Assembly (NCBI GenBank): GCA_032821775.1
Contig: JAVLRN010000010.1
Location: forward strand, 992,001 to 1,056,000
Direction: 5' to 3'
DNA length: 64,000 bases
From: Sanguinoderma infundibulare
Lineage: Eukaryota > Basidiomycota > Agaricomycetes > Polyporales > Polyporaceae
Below are positions 45,304 through 55,216 of the stretch, in pieces (the first letter of the stretch is position 1; every line of letters begins with the position of its first letter). The position numbers and the translations under genes are program-made. Under the pieces are notes generated by a model that was not told the DNA's origin, did no database searches, and saw only the letters and a program-made list of their open reading frames with translations.

Positions 45304-46424
45304 ACTGTTTGACATGTACATTCCAGGGCATCATACACTGCCATCAGGAGGTCTCTAAGACTCTCCGCCTTCAGCAGACTATGACCAGTGTCCAAGAGCA
45401 CAAAGTGTTCTCACGACCTTGCTGCTTGTTGACCTTTCAGATCAAAGATGAGTTCTCAGCCATCCGCATCCAAGATTGTCTTGTGGTCCTTGAGGCGCAC
45501 AACACCGAGAAGGTTGCTGTCCTTGTGAATGTGCTCTAGGATGTCCTCCTCTTTGAAGCGCCACCTGCGGTGATGGTAGCAGTCCTTGATGATGACCTGT
45601 TTGCCGGTAGCACTCATGGCCTCGAAGACATTGGTTTGCCGTCCCCACGGTGCTCCCATGAAGATTATCTCCCCGTTCGTGTACTTCTCCTCTGCAAGCT
45701 TGATATCCCAAGAGGGAAACCCACAGGGTTTGCCTTCGGGCTCCGACCACCGGATGGTGTCGTCCCACAAGATGTGCTTGTCTGGAGGAAGGTAGTGAGA
45801 GTATACATAAGCCACAAGAGTATCCAGGTTGCCGGTGTCCCAATCGATCTGAGGGGAGGCGATGACGCCAGTCAGATCAGAGTACAGAACTTGATACCAT
45901 TGAGGCTTCAAGACCAAGAGGTACATCCCAGGATGATCCGGGCGAGCCTGGTAGTGACGATAGGCATATGTTGCAGCCTGTTTGCAGCTGCCGCCATTCT
46001 TCTCCAACTTCACCTCAACGAGACCCTCGATATGATGGTGTGGGACCCCGTGGTAGACACCTTTAGCGTCCTGCTTGAAGAGTCCAATGTCGTAGACAGC
46101 AAGGAGATCGGGCTGATCCTTGACCTTACAGAAATCGCTGTCAGGAAAGTGGGAAGGTGCAGAGGTATGGTGGTCGATGAAGGTGAGGTACCAGGGCTTG
46201 TTAGAACGGATGTGGTGTCATTCTCAGTGTAGCTTCTGGCTCTTCATGCTTGAAACGTCCTTGAAGGTATCTGGAACAACAAAAGTCGTCATAAAATGGG
46301 GACCATTTCATTGCAACAATGAACCACGTACTGAACAATGCCTTGCTTATGGTGGTCAAGAGGGCTGCTGTGGGCCCGTACATCTTCGACTCGGTGGTTT
46401 TGGCAGCCTTGATGTTCTCAACGT
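45304..46424 (-). pseudogene. FunK1 kinase piece 3: N-terminal region and N-lobe
   Basis: From the right: NIKAAKTTESKMYGP, an intron (GTACGT...CCAG, about 46265-46335), FKDVSSMKSQKLH, HFPDSDFCKVKDQPDLLAVY, ATYAYRHYQARPDHPGMYLL, GKQVIIKDCYHHRRWRFKEE, NLLGVVRLKDHKTI and HFVLLDTGHSLLKAESLRD. The same arrangement occurs in the truncated kinase at 35357-36390. Four in-frame TGA codons (46224, 46218, 45456, 45411) break it; CGA would give Arg at each. The piece ends in the intron (donor GTACATG) that holds the Copia element. Confidence 0.8.
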
Positions 46425-47369
46425 TGATGCGCACCCAACACTTCTGTACGCGGAAGTCAACACGACTACCCCTTCCAGACAGTGACCGTGACTTTGTGCC
46501 ATGCGACGGCGCAGGGGTTCCCAAGTCACCGACGGCATCGGGGGTCGCGTGGCGTGCCGACCCTATGGTGCGAGGCAAAGGCCTGGAACGCCAACGATCC
46601 CCATCGCCGGTGTGATGTCTCTGATTGGTCCAAGTTGGCAGCCACAGCGAGCCGGCCCAACCGTCTGCGCCACGCACATGGTGGCGCAGCGGCGGGCCAC
46701 AAGTTAAGTCATTCAGCATCTTTGCGGTCACATCGCACAGCTGTCTGCAGATTGTCTCTCACTAGTTGGTCTCGGTGACAGGTACCGGTTGTGACTCCCG
46801 ACTGCGACCACCGATGACTAACGACATTGCGCGACCATGCGACGACAAGCTGAGTCGGCCCCAAGTCGCACAACTGGTCACAACCACGCAGTGGTCACTG
46901 ACATTCCGATGGGTTTCCAACACAGGTTGTCACGGGCACTCATCGCCGCGAGGCAGTCTGGGCTATAGTTGTCACGCATAGTTACAGGCAGGATGTACTT
47001 AACTCAGTCGACCGCCGCTTAGGGCACACAATCTTGGACCCCCACCTTTTACCTCTCATTTCTCCAACGAGCAATTGCAACTTGACATCGTCCTCTGCCG
47101 GGTGTAGCTAGCGACTGTGATTGTGACTTGCGACAGCGACAGCGACCCCGACTACAACTTTGCAACAGCGACTCATCGCACGACCCCGTCATGGCTTTCG
47201 TCCCCCAGCTTCGTTCGACTTTCCTTTCTTCTCCCCGGCACTGGTTACAACCATGACTATTGGGAACCCGAGGCCGTACTCGCCCTCTGCACTGGCAACA
47301 TCACTCCAACCTCGCCTCCCTCAGCCCTCAGTTGTTCCGACTGTCCACAGGCCCTGGGATAGTGTATCA
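46425..47369 (-). mobile_element. Gypsy-family solo LTR, 945 bp, inverted and decayed
   Basis: The reverse complement matches the LTRs of the full-length Gypsy element (47536-48488), starting TGATACACTATCCCAGG and ending GCATCA. There is no internal region. Flanks are ACGT (46421-46424) and ATGT (47370-47373), a 4-bp target duplication that differs by one CpG transition. Joining the flanks restores the kinase frame MKDDID-VENIKAAK. Many CpGs of the intact LTRs are TG or CA here, so it is older than the full-length copy. Confidence 0.9.
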
Positions 47370-47531
47370 ATGTCATCCTTCATGGCATCAGTGACAGTGA
47401 ACTTGGCAGGAGCACGAAGATGATTGCAGAGGAAGTTGGGGAGGATAGTGGTGTTCTGAACTTCCTTGTGTTCTTCTATAGTGATGCGATGAGTGGGGAG
47501 GGGGATGGCTTGTTTGATGGCAGAAGAAGAG
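47370..47531 (-). pseudogene. FunK1 kinase piece 2
   Basis: Reads SSSAIKQAIPLPTHRITIEE, NTTILPNFLCNHLRAPAKF and TVTDAMKDDID on the minus strand. It is in frame with piece 1 across the Gypsy element (through the CCGA duplication) and with piece 3 across the solo LTR. Confidence 0.75.
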
Positions 47532-47535
47532 CCGA
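47532..47535. repeat. Gypsy target-site duplication CCGA
   Basis: CCGA at 47532-47535 and at 58841-58844 flank the full-length Gypsy element. Confidence 0.85.
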
Positions 47536-48488
47536 TGATACACTATCCCAGGGCCTGTGAACAGTTGGGACGACCGAGGGCTGAGGGAGGCGAGGTCGGG
47601 GTGACGTCACCGGTGTGGAGGGCGAGTACGGTCTCGAGTTCCCTTTGGTCGCAATCGCAACAAGTGCCAGGGAGGGGGGGGAGAAAAGTCGAACGAAGCT
47701 GGAGGACGAAAGTCGCGGTATAAGTCGCACGACGAGTCGCTGCCACAAGGTCGCAGTCGGGGGTCGCCGTCGCTGTCGCAAGTCGCAATCGCAGTCGCTA
47801 GCTATACCCAGAGGAGGACGATGTCGAGTCGCGGTCGCTCGCCGGAGAAATGAGAGGTGAAAGGTGGGGGGGGGATCCAAGATTGTGTGCCCAAACAGCC
47901 GTCGACTGGGTTAAGTACATCGAGCCTGTAACTACGCGTGACAACTATAGTCTAGCCTGCCTCGCAGCGATGAGCGCCCGCGACAACCCATGTCGGAAAC
48001 CCATCGGAACATCAGCGACCATCACAAGGCCGCGACCGGTCGTGCGACTTGGAGTCGGCTCGCTTTGTCGTCGCCTGGTCGCGCGATGTCACTGGTCGTC
48101 GGCGATCGCAGTCGGGGGTCGTGACCGATACCTGTCACCAAGACCAACTAGTGAGAGACGACTCGCAGACCGTCGTGCTATGCGACTGTAAAGATGCTGA
48201 ACGACTTAACTTGTGGCCCGCCGCTATGCTGCCACGCGCGAGACGCAGACGGGTGGGCCGGGTCGCTGTGGTCGCCAGTCCGGGCCGATCGGGAGCTTCG
48301 CACCGGCAATGGAGATCGCTGACATTCTAGGCCTTTGCCTCGTGCCAAAGGGTCGGTGCGTCGCGCGACTGCCGATGCCGTCGGCGACTCGGGGACTCCC
48401 ACGACGTCGCGTGGCGCGAAGTCGCGGTCGCTGTCTGAAAGGGGTAGTCGCACCGACTTCTGCGAACGGAAGCGTCGGGTGCGCATCA
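47536..48488 (-). repeat. Gypsy 3' LTR
   Basis: 953 bp, TGAT...ATCA ends, rich in GTCGC/GCGAC words. Confidence 0.95.
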
Positions 48489-48500
48489 CCTCCCCCTCAC
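48489..48500 (-). other. Gypsy 3' polypurine tract
   Basis: The minus strand GTGAGGGGGAGG abuts the 3' LTR. A similar 37-nt segment recurs inside pol at 52811-52848. Confidence 0.8.
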
Positions 48501-48743
48501 TGTGATCTCGACCGTCCTCGGTCGCCGGGTGAAACACCTTGAGGCAGCGGTGCTGTTGCCGTGCCGCCTTCTCTTCTTGACAGCTCGATAGGCGGCGACC
48601 TAAGTCGGACATCTTCTCACGCTTCTTCATAGATATGGGAGTTCTTCGGCCTGTCGTGCGACAAAGGGCGGCCTTAAACAGGTGACCCCGCGCTTCCAGC
48701 TCCATGACGAGGGCCCGGCACGAGAAGTCGCCCAAGTCACCGC

Positions 48744-48755
48744 GCCGCATAAAAG
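48744..48755 (+). promoter_or_regulatory. Candidate TATA box of antisense gene
   Basis: CGCATAAAAGCC about 90 bp upstream of the ATG at 48837, the only TATA-like sequence in that stretch. Confidence 0.4.
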
Positions 48756-48836
48756 CCCAGTCGCCAGGGGGGGCCACCGTCGCTCCTCCTTCCCTCGTCC
48801 TCGCTTGCTTGCTTCCTTCATCGCCCGCTCCTCGCC

Positions 48837-50785
48837 ATGTCCACCAACTCCGCCTCCAAGGGGAAGACTCGCGTGACCACCGACGATCTCCGCCAGGCCG
48901 CCCTCGACAAGGCGCGCGACGACGTCGAGGCCATCCTCGCCGACCCCTTCAACAGCCCCGGCCAGTCGGAGGAGGTGCAACAAAACTGGCGGGAGACGAT
49001 CGCCGACCTAATTGTACATCGCGCGCTGTCGACTCGGGTCGCCACTGACTTCCTTTGTTCACAGGGGGTCTGGGCGGACGCCGGTGCCGCTGCCGAGGAC
49101 GTGCGTTGGGTCGCCAACCGCGTTATCCTCGAGTACCCCGCGTACTGGAGCGTGGTGGCCGCTGCGTGGCCCGCGTGGGCCGGTCTGCACCTCCTTGGTG
49201 CTTACAACCGCCTGGCGCAGGCCCAGGCCGTGGAGGCCTCGCGCGCCGCCCGGGTTGCGCGACTCCTTGCCAGGTCGCGCGCCAAGCCCTCGGCCACACC
49301 TGCCGCCATCGCGCCTGCTCCTCCCGCACCGACTTCTGTACCCGATGTCGCCGCCGCCGTCGCAGGCCTCGCCATCTCCCCGCCGCCTCCCACCGTCGAT
49401 CCCACAACGTCGTGCCCGACGTCGCGGAACATTTCTGGCGCGTCCATCGCTGGCGCGGTCACCACCACCGCAGCTGTCACCACCGTCGTCGCTGTCGCCC
49501 CCGCCGTGGTCGCTGCTCCCGCCGTTCGATCGTCGCCGCCGTCTACGCCACCGCCCACTGCCCCTGGCCAGCGCAAGAAGCGTCGTCGGACCCCCCGCTC
49601 CTCGTCGGGGTCGGTGGAGGTCGTTGGCGAGGGTGCCCGCGACAAGCCCGCGCCAGCCAAGAAGGTGCGACCGGCCGCCACCGTTCCTTCACCGACGCGC
49701 CGCGAGCGGGTCCAGGCCAAGTTGGCGACCGTCGCACAACCCCCGCCGGCGGTCGTGGGGGACAAGGAGGGGGAGGAGGCTGAGGAGTCGGTGGACGAGC
49801 CCACCATCAACCTCAGTCTGTACTCGGTAAGTCGCATCGCTCTTCCTGTCTCGCGTCGCGACTAACCCTTTTGCGCAGTGCGACTACTGTGGCAAGCTGC
49901 ACGAGACCGCTTGCGTCCTGCTGCCTGGTCGCGCCAAGTGCATGAAGTGCACGGGGGCGCGGAAGGGCTGCTTGGTCGGCTTGGAGCAATACGCGACCTG
50001 GTTCGATCGGCACGGCTTTGAGCGTGGTAAGTCGCGCCTCCTCCTTCCCCTCGTCGCTGTCGCTGACCCTTTTTGTCGCAGGCGGGATCGCGACCCGGCC
50101 TCCCCGCCATGTCGTCGAGGACGGCCAAGCCCCGCGCTGGAAGGTGAATGAGCGGGGCTCGGTCATGCAGGCGACGCCGCCCCGCACCCGAGCTCGTCGG
50201 ATGCGTTGCGCGACGCCCCCGCCCACGGAGTCCCGCCCGGCACGCACTGTCCCTGGCCGCAGCGGCCCGCGCGGTGTCGTGCCTCCGGTCGCTGGCCCCT
50301 CCTCTGCTCCCGACCCACTCGCCGACCTCACCTTCACTCGCACCACCACCCTCCGGCTCCCGTCGCCGGTCGGCGACTTCTGCCGCGCTCTTCATGCGGA
50401 AGGCCTCCCCACCATCGCCATCACCCTCAATACCCGCATCGCCGGTCAAGGGAACGCCACCACTGGCGATGGCGGCGACGACCTCGACCTCCTCGACTTG
50501 TCGCCAGAGCGGCGCGCTTACGTCCGCGGTCTCCGCACGACCCGCTCGGCCCTCATCGCCCAGGCCGAGGTCCTCCTCGAGCTCATCAAGGACACTCAAG
50601 TGCGCGAGTTGGTCGTGCTCGGTCAGGAGCCGTCGCCTTGGACCCCCGAGCCCACCGACGACAACGACACAGAGTACCGGGAGTCGTCGGCCGACTCTGG
50701 CTCGGAGGACGCGGAGGGTGAGGACGACCGCGAGGACGACCGCGAGGAGGGCCCCGCGACTTTGCCCGCGGCTATGGAGGAGTAA
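48837..50785 (+). CDS. Gypsy-borne antisense gene, 613 aa, Zn2Cys6-like cluster
   Basis: On the strand opposite to gag-pol, between pol and the 3' LTR. Exons are 48837-49826, 49879-50026 and 50082-50785. The introns of 52 and 55 nt have proper GT-AG ends (GTAAGT donors), giving 613 codons without a stop. Residues 1-150 are helical with Trp/Ala-rich segments, followed by a Pro/Ala/Thr-rich linker and a basic stretch (QRKKRRRTPR), a possible nuclear signal. Exon 2 starts at the first Cys of CDYCGKLHETAC...KCMKCTGARKGC (331-361). The spacing is C-x2-C-x7-C-x8-C-x2-C-x6-C, close to fungal Zn(II)2Cys6 binuclear clusters (normally x6 in the first gap). The C-terminal part contains a predicted helical segment (SPERRAYVRGLRTTRSALIA) and a very acidic end. 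It is the only undamaged gene in the element. A regulator-like or Gag-like role is possible; I do not recognise a described family. Confidence 0.75.
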
Positions 50786-50914
50786 GTCGCATCTTGTCAT
50801 GTCGTGGTCGCGACTTCTTCTTGCCCCTTTTCTTCTTGTGGTTTTCTTGTCGTCTCATCCTGTTCTGGTCTTGTCCCGGATTGTAGTGTAGATAGTGTCG
50901 CCTCGGGGCTTGTA

Positions 50915-51035
50915 TGATTCCAGTCGCAGTCGCCGTCGTGTTGTCTTCTTGTCGCAGTCTATTTCTTGTCGCAGTCGCAGTCTTGGTCGCAGTCGCAGTG
51001 TCGCAGTGTCGCAGTGTCGCAGTGTCGCCTCGGTG
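50915..51035. repeat. GTCGCAGTCGC tandem repeats
   Basis: Downstream of the antisense gene, about 15 GTCGC units with spacings of 5-9 nt, including four consecutive GTGTCGCA units. The same word is dense in both LTRs. Confidence 0.85.
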
Positions 51036-51333
51036 GTAGTAGTCCTATATTATACACCAGTCAATAATACTATCTGATCTCGGTTTGAACGCCTGTGTAT
51101 TCTAAGATAGGTTTCCCGAGGGAAAGGCTCAGCATGAAGTCCTTCATCGCCAAAAACCCTCGCCATCACGACCAAGTCGCGATGGAAAAATCGGTCGCAA
51201 AGGTGCGTCCGAGGTCGCAAAGAATATAAACGAGAGACTATGAAGTGGCGATTGGGAGTATGCAAAAGATAGAAAGAGCGCAATATGGGAGATATGGAAG
51301 CGGATCACAAATGAAAACAGATACTCAGCTCGA

Positions 51334-54300
51334 CTAGTCCATGTCGCCCACCCCGTCGCTGTCGCTCGGTGATATCGCATCGCCAGTCGGATGATCGTCC
51401 TCGACACCCGCATCGTCGGTGTTCTTCATGTCCTTGAACCGCTTTTGCGAGATGTCAAAAAGCTCGTCAGCGATGTCGATCGATTGTCGCGCGAGGTAGG
51501 GGAGGAGTCGGAAGGCCACGACCGGTCGGTGAAAGACCGTCCCGTTGAGTTCACAGACGACGTACGCTCCTCCGCGGTTGCAGGCGAGGACAACAAGCGG
51601 CCCAAGGTATCGCGGTCGCATCTTGCGGTTGAGGGCCTTCTCGATCTGCGTGTGTCGGAGGAGAACAAGGTCGCCGCATTTGAAGTCGAAGTCGCGGATG
51701 GTCATCGCGTGGTCACGCTCGAACTTGTACGCTGCTCGAAGTCACGCTCGGTAGACGTCGGACTGGAGGTCGGCGATCTGGTCTTGCCGCTTCTGGAGCG
51801 CTGTTGCGCGTTGCGTGATGAGATCGGTCGTCGACAGGATCGAGTCAGGCAGTGGGAGCAGATAGGTCGCTTCACCGATGTCGAATGGCAGGATCGGATG
51901 ACAACCTGTAGCCGCGAAGTATGGTGAGCAGCCCATGCGACGTCGCGTAGTTACCCTTTCTGCCCAGAAGGTGAAATGAGCGACTTGCGACCACTTGGTC
52001 TCATCGCCGTCGGCGGCCTTGAACAGAACCTGTCGCACATCGAAGTGGGGTCGCTCGACGATGCCGTTTGCCCGCGAGTTGTAGCCGCTGATTCGGATAT
52101 GTCGGAGGTGATACTTGCGCGTGAGGTAGCCAGCCGCTTTGACGAAAGCTGCGCCGTTGTCGGTGACAATCTCCACGAGGCCGCCCCAGCGACAGATGAC
52201 GTCTTGGAACAGCCAGTCACTGAGGGTCTTCTCGGTTTCGACGTGGAGCATGCGCCACTCCGGGTAGTGCGAGATCGCGCAGTGCGCCTGGATGATGTAC
52301 TTGAAGCCGCCAGAGGCGGGCATGTGCATGGTGTCGATGTGGACTCGTGCGAACAACGGTGCAGGTGTCGCGACCGTCAGCGGGATAAGGACCTGTCGCG
52401 TCTGTCTCATCTGACAGAGATGGCAAGTGCGAACGTACCAAGTGACATCCTCGCGAAGGGACGGCCACCAGAATCGCTCCGCGATGAACTGCAACGTCGC
52501 ATAATTGCCGCGATGCCCTATGTCGTTGTGCGCTTGTCGGAGGATCGCGAGTCGCTGGCCGAGGCCGACTACGAGCTTGTGTGCGCCATGGGAGTCCTTC
52601 CGCCATAGCCGGTCGCCGTCGATGAAGTGCTGCTGGCAGTACTTGATGAACTGCAGATACGCCTTGTTGGAGATGTCGCCCGGCTGTCGGAGGTCGTGGA
52701 GCCACCTCTTGACCTTGTCGAGTCGCTCGTTCGCTCGTCGCGTGAAGTCAGAGGTCGGGATGTCGCTCGTTGTGGTCGCAGTGTCACTTATCGGCTCCTG
52801 GTCGGTCGATCCCTCCCCCTCACTGAAATCCTGACCGTCCCCGGTCGGAGACACGATCGTGAAAAGTTGCAGGGGAGAGGCGCGTTGCCGTGGTCGCGTC
52901 GGCAGCATCTGGTGCAGGAAGCCATGGACTTTGTCGATCCAGTCCTCGAAGCCATCATCGTCATCGCGTGGCTTGTCGCCTGGTTGTGGTGGTCGCCGTG
53001 ACAACCCATCGGGTCCGTGCGACGTTCCCGGGATGTGCACTAGAGTGAAGTGAAACGTCAGTATTGTGACGATCCAATGGTTAATGCTAGCGCTCGGAGA
53101 AATGTCAGGGTTCTGGAGCATGCCCTGAATGTATCGTGCGTCGACCTCAACGACGAGGTTTCGAACACCGATCAAGTAGACCTTGAGGTTCCGCAGGGCG
53201 CGATAGAGGCCATAGATCTCGAGCTTCGGTTGCGAGAATCGCGCCTCCCTGTCGTTGAGCGTTATTGATCCGAAGCGACTGTAGTACCGCTTGCGCGGAT
53301 CGTCGATGTCGCACTGGCAGAGGTGGAAACCGACCGCGATGTAGGAAGTGTCGACGGCGAGGATGACGGCCATGCCCGACTCGTAGTCGATCGCGCGGAG
53401 CGCCGGCGACTCGATGACCGCCTTTTTGAGGTCCTCCTGCGCACGGAGTTGCTCGTCGCCGAACTCGAAGGGGACGTCCTTCCGCGTGAGCTTCACGAGT
53501 GGCCAGGCGTGCTTTGCGAAGTTTCGAATGAAAAGTTGCAGGACGCCGACTGTGCCTATGAACGCGCAGATCTCCGATATGTTCCCGCACGGTCCCCAGT
53601 TGACGATGAGGGCGACGCGCGACTGTTCGGATTGTCGCCCGATTGGTGTGCATCGCTGGCCGATGACGATGTTCTCGATGTCGATGGGCATCGACTTCGG
53701 CCCGGAGTAGGTGCCGCTGGCATGGCTCATGCGTGTGACGATGCGATTCTGGTTGTCGAAGTGCTCCTTGACGAAGCGACGAATGCCGGGGTTGCACGGG
53801 ATGGTCTCGTACTTGCCGTCGCGGTCACGATAGTCGGACTTCGGGCCATTGCCGGGGACGTCGTCGATATACGGTACCGTCCACTCCGGGATCTTGGGCT
53901 GCAAGATGTAAGTGACGTCGTCGTGAAAGATAGGTACCGAGTTGCACCACCCCATCGGGAGGGTACAGTGTCGCAATGCGCCGAACGGGGTCTGGAAGGT
54001 CGTGAGGTCACGCGACGATTTTGTGATCAGTCACTCGTCGTAGCCGACGTAGAGGTCGTACATCAAGCCGCACGGTCGCCCGCCGAACTGCTCGGCGAGG
54101 TAGTCGGGGGTCGGGGTTACTCCTGAGTGCGCGATCGTGACCTTGTTGAGTGGCTCGAGACTGTGGACGATGCGCGGCTTCCCGTCCTTTTTCGCGACGC
54201 AGAACCAGCGACCGCGATACGATGAATTCGACGGCTCATACACGCCAGTGGCAATTTTACGCTTGATGATGTCGCAGACCTCCTTGTAGAGACCCGGCGG

Positions 54301-54735
54301 GATCGGGATGTTCTTCTGGACCCAAGGCGTGTGCGGCACGACCGGAAAATCGACCGGCGGAAAGAACTCGGGCTTGAAGCAGCCGCGCTCCTCGTCGGTC
54401 CACGCGAACGCTGCGTTGTGGACGCACATGAAGTAGTGGAGGAGCTTGCGCTCTTCGGGCCAGAGAAAATCGGGTCACAGCTTCTTGTCGAGGGCCTCCA
54501 TGCGTTCGCGGGTGTAGTGACCGGTCGGGACGAAGTCAGGTGGATGGTCGGGGAGGATCGGCATGTTCGCGAGTGGGTCGCCGGTGATGTTGCGCACAAT
54601 GCGAAACTATTCGGGGCACGAGCCTAGGACCGGTCGCACCTTGCGTGCGACTGGCTTGTACTTCTTCTTGGTGATGAGGCCTTTCATAACAGGATCGCGT
54701 GTGGTGAGGAAAACATTTGCAGGGGTATCTTGCGA
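51334..54735 (-). pseudogene. Gypsy pol: RT, RNase H, integrase, chromo-like tail
   Basis: One minus-strand frame broken by TGA (54475, 54031, 51742) and TAG (54607). RT begins PIPPGLYKEVCDIIKRKIATG, RGRWFCVAKKDGKPRIVHSL and LPMGWCNSVPIFHDDV. PYIDDVPGNGP follows (catalytic-type DD). RNase H has DREARFSQPKLEIYGLYRAL and HIPGTSHGPDGLSRRPPQPG. Integrase has an H2C2 knuckle (RQAHNDIGHRG...TCHLCQMRQ) and catalytic D, D, E in HIDTMHM, VTDNGAAF and GIVERPH. The end carries FDFKCGDLVLLRHTQIEKAL and RKMRPRYLGPLVVLACNRGG, an SH3-like GPF/Y module. RT begins in a different frame from gag-protease (+1 shift near 55140-55190). Confidence 0.9.
52811..52848 (-). other. Internal copy of the polypurine tract (candidate central PPT)
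   Basis: The plus strand here has CCTCCCCCTCACTG and GACCGTCC.CGGTCG in the same order and spacing as at 48488-48525. About 31 of 37 positions agree. It lies in the coding linker between RNase H and integrase. Confidence 0.5.
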
Positions 54736-55216
54736 TCACGGCGCGAAGTAGCCGCGACCATTTTTGGTTGGGAAGGAAAATACGAAAGAAGGTGAGGAGG
54801 AACAGGGGCGCATAAAGGAGAGAGAGAGAGCGATGTCAAGAGAGGGAGACGCAGGAGAAACTGGGGACGCGAAGAGAGAGAAAGAGTCTGAGGTTGCAGT
54901 GGTCGGCGATGTCGCCGAGGTCGTCACGCTTGTCGCACGACATTTTTCGCTAGTAGTTGTGAGATTAGTTGAGAAATAGACGGTCGCGCGATCGTGTAGT
55001 TGGTCGCAGGCCGATAAATAGAGAGCTGGAATAGGAATAGAGTCATCAGCGATGCGGGTATAGGCAGAGATAATGGGGCCCCCTGGAGTGTTGTCGATGA
55101 TGAGGGCGTAGTCGCCGTCGGGCGACCCGTCCTCAAACGGGTTCGGCGCGCTTGTTGTCGATGCAAAACCGAAAGGTCGGCTGGCCTCGCGGTCGCATCG
55201 GGATGGTCACGACTTG
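54736..55216 (-). pseudogene. Gypsy protease-RT linker with frame change
   Basis: After TGA at 55217 the gag frame continues QVVTIPMRPRGQPTFRF and then stops. The +1 frame takes over with NPFEDGSPDGDYALIIDNTP and a Ser/Thr/Pro-rich stretch to GRGYFAP, then TGA at 54736. The change may be programmed +1 frameshifting or an indel; I see no clear slippery site. Confidence 0.6.

Noticed and set aside
45570..46232. Plus-strand 220-codon frame across kinase piece 3
   Set aside because: Opposite strand of recognisable kinase N-lobe. No family resemblance.
49202..50800. Minus-strand open frames opposite the Gypsy antisense gene, possibly continuing pol
   Set aside because: No retroelement domain in them. 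The plus strand has a coherent spliced gene with splice sites and the Cys cluster.
50915..51035. Possible CRISPR-like array
   Set aside because: The repeat unit is 5-9 nt with no spacers of constant length. It is a simple tandem repeat in a eukaryotic retroelement.
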